64,000 bases of DNA from Paracidovorax valerianellae (GTDB lineage Bacteria; Pseudomonadota; Gammaproteobacteria; Burkholderiales; Burkholderiaceae_C), in NCBI RefSeq assembly GCF_900102625.1, contig NZ_FMZC01000011.1, positions 62,001 through 126,000 on the forward strand, in the 5' to 3' direction. The notes beneath the pieces are model-generated. The model saw nothing but the letters and a program-made list of their open reading frames with translations. It made no database searches and was not told the origin of the DNA. This document shows, piece by piece, positions 52,283 to 60,655 of the stretch; position 1 is the first letter of the stretch; each line of letters begins with the position of its first letter. The translations under genes were made by a program, and so were the position numbers.

Positions 52283-53812
52283 ATGCTCCAGCCCACGCCC
52301 ATCAACCTGAACGATCTGCTGCTGCAGCGCACGGTGGAGGGCGAACGCATTGAATACAAAGAGGGCTGGAACCCGGATGCCATCGTTCGCACGCTGTGCG
52401 CCTTTGCCAATGATTTCGAGAACCTGGGCGGCGGCTATGTGGTGATCGGGCAGGACTGCGATGCCAACGGCCAGCCCGTCTTTCCGCCCAAAGGGTTGGC
52501 TGAAAATCAGCTCGACAAGATCCAGCAGGAACTGCTGGCCGCATGCCAGTTGATACAGCCGCTGTACTTTCCGGTGTTGAGCGTTGAGGTGGTGCAGGAC
52601 CGCCATCTCATCGTGCTCTGGGCCCCTGGCGGACAGAATCGGCCCTACAAAGCGCCAGAGGCTGTGACGTCCAGGCACAAGGTCTGGCACCACTACATTC
52701 GCCGCTACAGCAGCACCGTGCAAGCCAAGGGCGAGGTGGAGCAGGAGTTGTTGAGCCTGGCGGCAAAGGTGCCTTGGGATGATCGGTTTCATCAGGCCGC
52801 TTCGGTCAGTGTGCTGTCCAAACCGCTGATGCAGGCCTTTTTGCAGGAGGTGGACAGTGCCTTGGCTGCCGATGCGGCAGACTTGTCGGTCGAAGCGCTC
52901 GGGCGGCAGATGAATGTGGTGGGTGGGCCCGATGAATCGCCGTGGCCCAGGAACGTGGGATTGCTTTTCTTCAGCGATCAGCCCACTCACTTCGTTCCCG
53001 GAGCGCAGGTGGATGTGGTGGCGTTCCCCCAAGGTTCCGATGGTGATGTCATCGTCGAAAAGTCTTTCAAAGGCCCGTTGTCGCAAATGACCCGGGAGGC
53101 GCTCGAATACCTGCGGCGCAATTACCTGTATGAAACGGTGACCAAGCACTCACAGCGCGCCGAGGCAACGAGGGCCTGGAATTTTCCATTCGCGGCGGTA
53201 GAGGAAGCCCTGGTGAACGCGGTATATCACCGCACCTACGAGAGCCGCGATCCGGTGGAGGTCCGTATCAGTCCGCAGGAGTTGGTGATCCTGAGTTATC
53301 CCGGACCCGATCGTTCGGTGCGCATGGAGGATTTGCAGGCGGTACGCGCCGTCAGTCGCCGCTACCGCAACCGGCGCATCGGTGAGTTTCTGAAGGAGCT
53401 CCGACTCACGGAGGGGCGCGCGACGGGCATCCCGAAAATTCTCAAGGCGATGCGCACCAACGGGTCGCCGCTGCCAGTCTTCGAAACCGACGAAGAGCGG
53501 TTGTCATTCGTGGTGAGGCTGCCCATTCATCCTTCGGCCAAATCCCGGGCCGCGGAAGTCACCGCGGAAGTCACCGCGGAAGTCGCGCGGCTCCTTGGTG
53601 TGCTCGAAGGGGAAATGCCCCGCGCCTCGTTGATGGAGGCCGTGGGCCTCAAGCATGCGGAGCATTTTCGCAAGGCGTATCTGTCGCCTGCGCTGGCTGG
53701 TGGCCTGGTGGAAATGACGATGCCGGACAAACCGAACAGCAGAAACCAGCGATATCGGCTCACTCGCTCGGGTGCCGACTGGGTTCAGCGCAGCGATCCC
53801 AGGCGCCCGTAA
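52283..53812 (+). CDS. AlbA_2/HATPase putative regulator (COG2865 type)
   Basis: The 509-residue protein has an N-terminal AlbA_2 (Schlafen-like) domain (ERIEYKEGWNPDAIVRTLCA, GGGYVVIGQD), a GHKL-type ATPase-like part (FPFAAVEEALVNAVYHRTY, then RGRATGIPKIL) and a C-terminal winged-helix region. A short linker AEVTAEVTAEV is encoded by a 12-bp unit repeated 2.75 times (53552-53584), as seen in the linker of many family members. Roles in the family include regulation and possibly phage response; none is shown here. It stands alone, 45 bases after the AbrB-type gene. Confidence 0.8.
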   Translation: MLQPTPINLNDLLLQRTVEGERIEYKEGWNPDAIVRTLCAFANDFENLGGGYVVIGQDCDANGQPVFPPKGLAENQLDKIQQELLAACQLIQPLYFPVLSVEVVQDRHLIVLWAPGGQNRPYKAPEAVTSRHKVWHHYIRRYSSTVQAKGEVEQELLSLAAKVPWDDRFHQAASVSVLSKPLMQAFLQEVDSALAADAADLSVEALGRQMNVVGGPDESPWPRNVGLLFFSDQPTHFVPGAQVDVVAFPQGSDGDVIVEKSFKGPLSQMTREALEYLRRNYLYETVTKHSQRAEATRAWNFPFAAVEEALVNAVYHRTYESRDPVEVRISPQELVILSYPGPDRSVRMEDLQAVRAVSRRYRNRRIGEFLKELRLTEGRATGIPKILKAMRTNGSPLPVFETDEERLSFVVRLPIHPSAKSRAAEVTAEVTAEVARLLGVLEGEMPRASLMEAVGLKHAEHFRKAYLSPALAGGLVEMTMPDKPNSRNQRYRLTRSGADWVQRSDPRRP

Positions 53813-53853
53813 ATAGCGCACGCGGTGTCGGTGCGTTTCGATGGGTGGCTCGG

Positions 53854-54141
53854 TCAGTGCACCACGACCGGGTTCTGCGCCAACCCGACATAGCCATCGA
53901 GCGTGTCTTCCACTTCTTCCTGCGTCGGGGTGTCGCGCTGCCAGGCCAGGATCTGCTGCTGGAACATTTCAGCCCAGGAGCCGTCCAGGTACACCTCTTT
54001 GCCGGAGCGCTTGTCCACGATTTCGAATCCGTGGCGCGAGAGCTGGGGCGGGGTGGGCCAGCCTTTGGGGGCGCCGTTTGCGTTGGCATCCGGCTGCATG
54101 TGGACCACCACAAAGGTTTCGGAGTCATAGAGCATGTGCAT
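53854..54141 (-). CDS. DUF3567 family protein
   Basis: The 95-residue protein starts MHMLYDSETFVVVHM and contains LSRHGFEIVDKRSGKEVYLD, then SWAEMFQQQILAWQRDTPTQ and EEVEDTLDGY. This is the pattern of a small cytosolic family found mainly in betaproteobacteria, with no known function. ATG 54141 follows AGAGGAAC; ATG 54135 is an alternative. The 227 bases upstream (54142-54368) contain no gene I can support. Confidence 0.82.
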   Translation of the reverse strand: MHMLYDSETFVVVHMQPDANANGAPKGWPTPPQLSRHGFEIVDKRSGKEVYLDGSWAEMFQQQILAWQRDTPTQEEVEDTLDGYVGLAQNPVVVH

Positions 54142-54368
54142 GGTGTTCCTCTGTCGGTTCGTTTCTGTCAGATGGCCACCCAGGTCGGGAAGTTCAAGCC
54201 CTGGCGCATCCGTGGGTCGGTAAAAACCCGCTGGGTGCGTGAGAACAGTATTTCATGAAACCCTGCTTCAGACGGCCCTGAGTACGAAGTGACCGCACTG
54301 TCCCACGCACATGTGGGCGAAACCGCACAGGCTTTCGCGCCCTGCGCCGCGCGCGGTGAGGGAATCGA

Positions 54369-55601
54369 TCAGGGCGGTGAGTTGGCACTCAGGCGCAGAT
54401 CGGCGAAGTCGCCGTTGGATTGGGTGATGCGGATGCGCGCCGGCAGAAAGCCCAGGGAGGGCGCGAGCCACAGTTCGGCCTTCTGATCGTATTCCTTGCG
54501 CGGCAGTCGCTGGAGCTTGAGTGCCGGGGTGGCGCCGCGGGGCAGGTCCAGCATCTCGGTGCCTTCCACGGTGAAGGTCCAGCGGTCGGCGTAGCGCGCG
54601 CCCACCGTGGTCAGGGTGATCTGGGTGCCATCGGGATAGCGCTCCGGGGCCGCCGCCAGCAGGGCGCCCAGCTGGATGAATACGCTGAGCCGGTCTTGCG
54701 CGCCCGCGCCGATGGCGGCCTGGGGCGTGTTGGCGCTGAAGGTGACGCGCCCCTGGCCGAAGTTGAAGTGCGCCGCCTGCTCGCTGCGGGCCTTGTCGCC
54801 GAAGCGCTCGGGCTGCAGCCCCGAAGCCGTTACCTGGCCTGTGCTGGTCTGCGAGCGTGCGCCGATCAGGAACGCCTTGATCTCCTGTCGCGCCTCGTAG
54901 CGCGTATCGTCGTGGCGCCACAGCAATTCGGCGCTGGCGCGGTAGTTGAACTTCTTGGCCTGGCCGTTCACTTCGAACTCCAGGCGGACCGGGTCGGGCA
55001 GGCGCGCGGGCGGTGGCGTGGTGCTGGCGGTGTTGCTGCCGGCGCCGGGAGGCCGGATATCCACGCCGGCGCTGCTGTCCTGCGCGGGATCGGCGGATGC
55101 CGAGGCGCTGGCGAGCGGGGCCGCGGGCGCTTCCTGGGGGGCGGAAGCGGCAGAGGCTGCCACCGCCGGAGGTGCGGCCGCTGCGATGGGCGTGTCAGGT
55201 GACCCCGAATCGGTGCCCTCCGGCCCCGGCGTTGCCGCCTGCGCCATGGCGGTGGGCGCGGTCTGGGACGTGTCGGCGGGGGCGGTGTCGTCGGCGGCCG
55301 GCGACGGTTCGGGTGTCTGGGGCGGCGTCTGGGTTTTAGGGGCGGCCGGCTTGCGCGCAGGGACTGGCCGGGGCTTCGGTTTGGCAGCGGCAGCCGGCGG
55401 CTGCGCTGGGGCCGCCGCAGCGTCTGCCGGCGCTTCGGGTGCGGGTACCGGCGTGGGCGGTGGAGGCAGGGTGCGGGTGTGGAACGCCATGCGCACCGGC
55501 GCCCCGCGCTCCCGACCGCCGCCCAGGGGCAGGCCTTGCAGCACCCAGGCGTGCACGGCCAGCACCACCAGGGTCAACAGGGCGAGAACGCGGCGCGGCA
55601 T
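54369..55601 (-). CDS. DUF3108 periplasmic protein with TonB-like linker
   Basis: The 410-residue protein has an N-terminal membrane anchor (VLALLTLVVLAVHAWVLQGL). A long Pro/Ala/Lys-rich linker follows (about residues 45-200, containing KPKPRPVPARKP), which could span the periplasm like that of TonB. The C-terminal half is a DUF3108 domain: FNYRASAELLWRHDDTRYEAR, QPERFGDKARSEQAAHFNFG and ALKLQRLPRKEYDQKAELWL. DUF3108 proteins are predicted periplasmic beta proteins. Function is unknown. Confidence 0.82.
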   Translation of the reverse strand: MPRRVLALLTLVVLAVHAWVLQGLPLGGGRERGAPVRMAFHTRTLPPPPTPVPAPEAPADAAAAPAQPPAAAAKPKPRPVPARKPAAPKTQTPPQTPEPSPAADDTAPADTSQTAPTAMAQAATPGPEGTDSGSPDTPIAAAAPPAVAASAASAPQEAPAAPLASASASADPAQDSSAGVDIRPPGAGSNTASTTPPPARLPDPVRLEFEVNGQAKKFNYRASAELLWRHDDTRYEARQEIKAFLIGARSQTSTGQVTASGLQPERFGDKARSEQAAHFNFGQGRVTFSANTPQAAIGAGAQDRLSVFIQLGALLAAAPERYPDGTQITLTTVGARYADRWTFTVEGTEMLDLPRGATPALKLQRLPRKEYDQKAELWLAPSLGFLPARIRITQSNGDFADLRLSANSPP

Positions 55602-55676
55602 GGCTTCAGCGGCGCCCGCAGTGGGTGGCCGGCAGCGCCGGCTCTCGAGGACAGAGTGGCTGGAGTCCGGTGCCGG

Positions 55677-56465
55677 TCATGCGCAGCCGTGGCCCAGGTC
55701 GCTCGACAGGGCCCGGGCTGCGGCGCGCAGCGGCGCATCGATGGCGCCGCCCCAGGCGGGATCGAAGGTGGCGATCGAGCCCAGCGTGGTGATGCCCAGC
55801 GCCAGGTGGCCGTCGGCGTCGAACACCGGCGCGCAGAACGCGACGATGCCCGGCAGCAGCGTGTCCACCACGCGGGCCGAGCCGCGCTCGCGCACTTCGT
55901 GCAGCAGGGCATCGACGGCTGCTGCATCGGCGGGCAGGTCGGTGCGGCCGAGCTTGGCGGCATGGGCCAGCTCTTCCTTCAGCAGCGCGGCTGTGGTCTC
56001 GCGGGGCAGATGGGCGCAAAAGCAGCGCCCCGTGGCGGAGGCCAGCAGCGGCATCACGTCGCCCAGGCGCAGGTTGGCGGTCACGGCCTGGGGCGATTCT
56101 TCCCAGTGGACGATGGTCGGTCCCCGGTTGCCCCACACGGCCAGGGCCAGGGTGTGGCCGATGGTGTCCATCAGCGCGGGCATGCGTTCGCGCGCCAGGC
56201 GCATCGCGTCGAGCCGTGCGAGCGAGGCCAGTCCCAGTTTGAGGGCCGCCGGCCCCAGGTCGTAGCGCGCCGTGCCAGGGTCTTGCGCCACCAGGCCCAG
56301 GCGCTGGAAGCTCACGAGGTAGCGGTGCGCCTTGGCGGCGCTCATGCCGGCCGTGGCGGCGAGGTCTTTGAGCATGAGCGGCCCGCGCGAGCGGGTCAGC
56401 CCCTCCAGCAGGGCGAAGCCGACTTCCACCGACTGTATGCCTGCCCGTTCCTTGTCCATCTGCAC
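55677..56465 (-). CDS. IclR-family transcriptional regulator
   Basis: The 262-residue protein has a winged HTH (QSVEVGFALLEGLTRSRGPL, DLAATAGMSAAKAHRYLVSF) and the IclR effector domain (LALAVWGNRGPTIVHWEES, LLASATGRCFCAHLP, and the C-terminal FDADGHLALGITTLG with the cysteine-containing IVAFCAPVF). It is divergent from the fumarylacetoacetase-family gene, with a palindrome between them, so it probably controls that pathway. ATG 56459 is an alternative start. Confidence 0.9.
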   Translation of the reverse strand: MQMDKERAGIQSVEVGFALLEGLTRSRGPLMLKDLAATAGMSAAKAHRYLVSFQRLGLVAQDPGTARYDLGPAALKLGLASLARLDAMRLARERMPALMDTIGHTLALAVWGNRGPTIVHWEESPQAVTANLRLGDVMPLLASATGRCFCAHLPRETTAALLKEELAHAAKLGRTDLPADAAAVDALLHEVRERGSARVVDTLLPGIVAFCAPVFDADGHLALGITTLGSIATFDPAWGGAIDAPLRAAARALSSDLGHGCA

Positions 56466-56488
56466 TAGAATTTCCAGAGTTTTGTTTA

Positions 56489-56504
56489 GTTAAATCAATT
56501 TAAC
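56489..56504. promoter_or_regulatory. Palindromic operator GTTAAAT-CA-ATTTAAC
   Basis: Exact 7-bp arms around CA lie 24 bases before the IclR gene start and 63 bases before the fumarylacetoacetase-family gene, in an AT-rich stretch of the divergent promoter region. It is the likely IclR-regulator binding site. Confidence 0.65.
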
Positions 56505-56566
56505 CATTCGTAATTCGTGCCGGGCAATGGCGCGGTGCGCGGTGGAAGACAAGAGGTCTGAGCCCT

Positions 56567-57574
56567 ATGAAACTCGCCACCTACAAAGATGGCTCCCGCG
56601 ACGGCCAGCTGGTCGTCGTCTCCCGCGACCTGGGCACGGCCCATTATGCGACCGGCATCGCGAGCCACCTGCAGCAGGTCCTGGACGATTGGGGCTTCCT
56701 GTCGCCCCAACTGCAAGACCTGTACGACCAGTTGAACGCCGGCCGCGCCCCCCACGCCTTTCCCTTCGATCCGGCCCAGTGCATGGCCCCGCTGCCGCGC
56801 GCTTACCAGTGGGCGGATGGCTCCGCATACATCAACCACGTCGAACTGGTGCGAAAAGCGCGCAACTCCGAGGTGCCGGACAGCTTCTATAGCGACCCGC
56901 TCATGTACCAGGGCGGCAGCGACGACTTCATCGGCCCGCGCGAAGACGTGATCGTGCCCAGCGAGGCCATGGGCATCGACTTCGAGGCCGAGATCGCGGT
57001 CGTCACCGGCGACGTGAAGATGGGCGCCACGCCCGATCAGGCGCTGGAAGGCATCCGTCTGGTCATGCTGGCCAACGACGTCTCGCTGCGCAACCTCATT
57101 CCAGCCGAGTTGGCGAAGGGCTTCGGGTTCTTCCAGTCCAAGCCCGCCACCGCGTTCAGCCCGGTCGCCATCACGCTCGACGAACTGGGCGACGCCTGGG
57201 ACCAGGGCCGCGTGCACCTCACGCTGCAATCGACCTGGAACGGCCGCAAGGTCGGCATGTGCGATGCCGGCCCGGAGATGACCTTCCACTTCGGCCAGCT
57301 CATCGCCCACGTGGCCAAGACGCGCAACGTGCGGGCGGGTTCGATCATCGGCAGCGGCACGGTCAGCAACCGCGGTGTGGAACAGAACGGCCGCACCGAA
57401 TGGCCCAAGGGCTACAGCTGCATCGCCGAAAAGCGCTGCATCGAAACCATTCAGGACGGCAAGCCTTCCACCGAGTTCATGAAGTTCGGCGACACCATCC
57501 GCATCGAAATGAAGAACAAGGCGGGCCAGAGCCTGTTCGGTGCCATCGACCAGAACATCGCGGCCCCGCAATGA
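56567..57574 (+). CDS. Fumarylacetoacetate hydrolase-family protein
   Basis: The 335-residue protein starts MKLATYKDGSRDGQLVVVSR and has the C-terminal FAH domain: the metal-binding GIDFEAEIAVVTGDVKMG with its E-x-E, then MLANDVSLRNLIPAEL, FFQSKPATAFSP and IIGSGTVSNRG. Members cleave carbon-carbon bonds in beta-diketo acids or hydrate/isomerise aromatic breakdown products. Exact substrate is unknown. It is controlled by the divergent IclR gene and overlaps the TraB-like gene by four bases. Confidence 0.88.
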   Translation: MKLATYKDGSRDGQLVVVSRDLGTAHYATGIASHLQQVLDDWGFLSPQLQDLYDQLNAGRAPHAFPFDPAQCMAPLPRAYQWADGSAYINHVELVRKARNSEVPDSFYSDPLMYQGGSDDFIGPREDVIVPSEAMGIDFEAEIAVVTGDVKMGATPDQALEGIRLVMLANDVSLRNLIPAELAKGFGFFQSKPATAFSPVAITLDELGDAWDQGRVHLTLQSTWNGRKVGMCDAGPEMTFHFGQLIAHVAKTRNVRAGSIIGSGTVSNRGVEQNGRTEWPKGYSCIAEKRCIETIQDGKPSTEFMKFGDTIRIEMKNKAGQSLFGAIDQNIAAPQ

Positions 57575-58659
57575 CGACCCGTGCAGGGCTGGCCCGGCTG
57601 GCGTTGGCGGCATGGCTGGCGCTGCCCCTGGCGGTGACGGCGCAGGGGTTGGCGCAGCCCGCTTCCGCGCCTGCGCCTTCTGCCGCATCGCCTGCAGTTT
57701 CGGCCGTTCGATCCTGTCCGCCGGAGGCGGCCCCGTTCGATCCGGCCGAGCTGCACCAGGCGGCGCGCAATGCGCGCGACCGCGGCCTGCTGTGGCGCAT
57801 CGAAAAAAATGGGCGCACCAGCTGGCTCTACGGCACCGTGCACGCGGCCGAACGTGGCTGGATGTTCCCCGGCACCAAGGTGCGCGAAGCCGTGATGGCC
57901 TCCGACCGCGTGGCGCTGGAGCTCGACCTGCTCGACCCGAAAGTCATGCAAGCGCTGCAGGCCGCCATGGTGGCGCCGCCCGGTGCGGCACCGCTGCCGC
58001 CCGCGCTGGCCCAGCGGCTGGCCGCGCATGCCGAGGCGGCCTGCATGGCGCCCACGCTGGCGCGGCTGCGGCCTGAACTGCAGGTGGCCACGCTGGTGGG
58101 GCAGTCGGCGCGCACCTCGGGCGTGGACATGGCTTACGGCATCGACGCCGTCATCGCCGGCATGGCCAAGGCTGGCGGCAAACCCATCGTGGCGCTGGAA
58201 ACGCCCGAGCAGCAGATCCGCCTGCTGACCTCCGACGACCCGGCCCGCACTGCCGCCGCCGTGGAATCCGCGCTCGACCAGCTCGATGGCGGACAAGCCC
58301 AGCGCTCCATCGCCACGCTCACCCGTGCCTGGGCCGATGGGCGGCTGAACACCCTGCAGACCTATCCGCAGTGGTGCGAATGCCTTGCCACCGAGGCCGA
58401 GCAGGCCGAATACCGGCAACTGGTGGACGCCCGCAACCCCGCCATGGCGCGTGGCATCGCCGCCGAGCATGCCGCCGGGCACACGGTGTTCGCTGCCGTG
58501 GGCGCGCTGCACCTGGTCGGCCCGCAGGGGCTGCCGGCATTGATGGCAAAGCAGGGCTTTCGGGTGCAGCGCGTGGAGTTCGCCGCGCCCCCGGACGATG
58601 CGCGCCGCACTCGGCCGGCTGCCAACGATTCCAAGCCAAAAGAGGCTCCAGCGCAATGA
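57571..58659 (+). CDS. TraB/GumN-family protein
   Basis: The 362-residue protein has a Sec signal (RLALAAWLALPLAVTAQG) and the TraB/Tiki-like core: GRTSWLYGTVHAAERGWMFP and ASDRVALELDLLD near residues 85-125, then FAAVGALHLVGPQGLPALMAKQGF near the end. Members are proposed metallohydrolases of unclear substrate. Start ATG 57571 overlaps the upstream stop. The last six codons and stop (KEAPAQ) lie inside a copy of the dispersed intergenic repeat. Confidence 0.85.
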   Translation: MTTRAGLARLALAAWLALPLAVTAQGLAQPASAPAPSAASPAVSAVRSCPPEAAPFDPAELHQAARNARDRGLLWRIEKNGRTSWLYGTVHAAERGWMFPGTKVREAVMASDRVALELDLLDPKVMQALQAAMVAPPGAAPLPPALAQRLAAHAEAACMAPTLARLRPELQVATLVGQSARTSGVDMAYGIDAVIAGMAKAGGKPIVALETPEQQIRLLTSDDPARTAAAVESALDQLDGGQAQRSIATLTRAWADGRLNTLQTYPQWCECLATEAEQAEYRQLVDARNPAMARGIAAEHAAGHTVFAAVGALHLVGPQGLPALMAKQGFRVQRVEFAAPPDDARRTRPAANDSKPKEAPAQ

Positions 58660-58692
58660 AATCCACGGTATTGCGCTATATATTTAATAGCA
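58643..58692. repeat. Dispersed palindromic repeat, copy D (overlaps a CDS end)
   Basis: GAGGCTCCAGCGCA is followed by a variable middle and the arms TATTGCGCTATatatttaATAGCA. The first box overlaps the last codons of the TraB-like gene, so the element has supplied its stop codon. The CTAGGG box is not recognisable. Confidence 0.65.
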
Positions 58693-58789
58693 TCTCTGAA
58701 AAAGGTCTGGGCACTTTGCGGCCCTTTTCTTTTTTCCTCGTTCACCACTTCCACACGATTCCCGACCCATCCCAAAGAGGAGACAAACC

Positions 58790-59782
58790 ATGCACCGCAG
58801 AACCCTGCTCAAGAACGCCCTTGCCGCAGCGGGCGCCACCGCCGGCGCCGCCATGCCCTGGGCTGCTGCCTATGCCCAGTCCGACTACCCCAGCCAGCCC
58901 ATCCGCTGGGTCGTGCCGTACCCGGCCGGTGGCGGCACCGACGTGCTGGCCCGCACCGTGGCCGAGGCCCTGCGCGGCCCGCTGGGCCAGCAGATCGTGG
59001 TGGACAACCGCCCCGGCGCGTCCACCAACATCGGCGCGCAACTGGTCGCCACCGCCAAGCCCGACGGCTACACGCTCATGTCGGCCGACAACGCCCTGCT
59101 GGCCTACAACGAGCACCTGTTCAGCAAGCTGCCGTTCAGCCCGGAAAAAGACTTCACCTACATCGGCGGCCTGAGCCGGTTCCCGCTCGCCCTGGTGGTG
59201 CACCCGGCCTTCGAGGCCAAGACCGTCAAGGACCTGCTCGCCTACGCCCGCGCCAACCCCGGCAAGCTCAACTACGCCTCGCCCGGCAACGGCTCGCCGC
59301 ACCACCTGGCGATGGAGATGTTCAAGAACCGCACGCAGACCTTCCTCACGCACATCCCCTACCGCGGCGCCGCGCCCGCGCTGCAGGACGTGATGGGCGG
59401 GCAGGTGCCCTGCATGTTCCTCGACCTGGCCGCCGGCCTGCCGGTGATCCAGGCCGGCAAGGTCCGCGCGCTGGCCATCGGCTCCGCCAAGCGCGTTCCC
59501 GGCCTGCCCGACGTGCCCACGCTGGCCGAAGCGGGCGTGCCCAACACGGAGGTCTATGCCTTCCAGGGTGTGCTCGGCCCCGCCGGCCTGCCCCCCGCGC
59601 TGGTCGCCCGGCTGAACGCCGAGGTCAACAAGGCCCTGGCCAGCCCCCCGGTCGTCAAGCGCATGCAGGATTTCGGCATGGAACCCCTGGCCGGCACGCC
59701 CGAGCAGTTCCGCGCCATGGCTCGCTCTGAGGCCAAACGGTGGGGCGAGATCATCAAGACGGCGGGCGTAAAGCTGGATTGA
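58790..59782 (+). CDS. Bug-family (TctC-like) substrate-binding protein
   Basis: The 330-residue periplasmic protein has an export signal with RR (MHRRTLLKNALAAAGATAG) cleaved near AYA-QS, then IRWVVPYPAGGGTDVLAR, GQQIVVDNRPGASTNIGAQ and AKPDGYTLMS, the hallmark segments of Bug proteins. It binds small organic acids for tripartite tricarboxylate transporters or for sensing. No TctAB genes are near. It follows the IclR-controlled pair, so the ligand may be a substrate of that pathway. ATG 58790 follows AAAGAGGAG. Confidence 0.9.
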   Translation: MHRRTLLKNALAAAGATAGAAMPWAAAYAQSDYPSQPIRWVVPYPAGGGTDVLARTVAEALRGPLGQQIVVDNRPGASTNIGAQLVATAKPDGYTLMSADNALLAYNEHLFSKLPFSPEKDFTYIGGLSRFPLALVVHPAFEAKTVKDLLAYARANPGKLNYASPGNGSPHHLAMEMFKNRTQTFLTHIPYRGAAPALQDVMGGQVPCMFLDLAAGLPVIQAGKVRALAIGSAKRVPGLPDVPTLAEAGVPNTEVYAFQGVLGPAGLPPALVARLNAEVNKALASPPVVKRMQDFGMEPLAGTPEQFRAMARSEAKRWGEIIKTAGVKLD

Positions 59783-59822
59783 CCTTTCTTTGCCGGGGCT
59801 CCGATGGCCCCGCATCCGCCGC

Positions 59823-59866
59823 AAAGGGCTGTCACCGCCGGAGATCGGCGTCGGCAGCCCTTTTTT
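59823..59866 (+). terminator. Rho-independent terminator after the Bug gene
   Basis: AAAGGGCTG (59823-59831) and CAGCCCTTT (59855-59863) pair, with a GC-rich inner hairpin (CGCCG...CGGCG), and a six-T run starts at 59861. It begins 41 bases past the stop codon. Confidence 0.85.
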
Positions 59867-59931
59867 CGCGGCCGGCTGTGTGGCGGCTGTCGGCTTTAAA
59901 CTGAAAAGCCTGATTTCCTCGACAGATTCCC

Positions 59932-60510
59932 ATGCAATCTCCATCGCAGTGGGCTCCCGGCGCCGTGTCGTGCATGGCCCGACCCAGCGCAAGACGACAG
60001 GTTTTCGCCATCGCGCTGCTCCTGGTCAGCCTGGGCGCTACCGCCCAGGTCCAGGTTTCGGCCCCGCGTCCTTCGCCGGCCACTGTTGACCCGGCTTTTT
60101 CAAAGCCTGAGGCCGACCACATCGCGTCTACGGACACCCTCAAGGCGTTTCTGGGAAAGCAGCACAAGAACCAGCGCGCCAACCGGTTTTGCTTCGTGCA
60201 GGAGCGAATGCCCGCCGACGCGGTACAACCGCAGGAGCAGGACACGATCTGGATGGTGTGGACCACGGGCGCCCGGATCTACACCTACACCAACTTGCCC
60301 GGCGGGCCACGGGACGATCCCGCCAGCGAAGGTGCAGGGCTTGTCCATTCCAACCCGGTCAATTTGAAGACCGACGTGGTCGCCACGCAGGACCAAGTGG
60401 GCGGGAGCACTTTCCTCGTGCACCGGGCCTGGGTGGACCGGATCATCCATCAGTGCCAGCGCGCGGGCATTTCCGTTCGGGTGGCTCCCTTCAAGCGAGC
60501 GGCTCCCTAG
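59932..60510 (+). CDS. Secreted protein of unknown function
   Basis: The 192-residue product carries a Sec signal (ARRQVFAIALLLVSLGATAQ). If ATG 59974 is used instead, the signal starts at once (MARPSARRQVF), which looks more natural; neither start has a good ribosome-binding site. The mature part contains two cysteines (RFCFVQERM and IHQCQRAG) and a WMVWTTGARIYTYTNL strand. I recognise no domain. The gene stands alone after a terminator, so it probably has its own promoter. Confidence 0.65.
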   Translation: MQSPSQWAPGAVSCMARPSARRQVFAIALLLVSLGATAQVQVSAPRPSPATVDPAFSKPEADHIASTDTLKAFLGKQHKNQRANRFCFVQERMPADAVQPQEQDTIWMVWTTGARIYTYTNLPGGPRDDPASEGAGLVHSNPVNLKTDVVATQDQVGGSTFLVHRAWVDRIIHQCQRAGISVRVAPFKRAAP

Positions 60511-60655
60511 CGTCGGGTCGCTGCCGGCCGGGCGTCTGCCGGACCCTGTATTCGGGGCGAGCCTTTAGAAACTGGCACTCGTCCCCAACTCAGCCGTATG
60601 CCTGCGTTCAGGCAACCGCGCAGCGCTGCCTCATAAAACCTTCAAGGAAAGCCCC

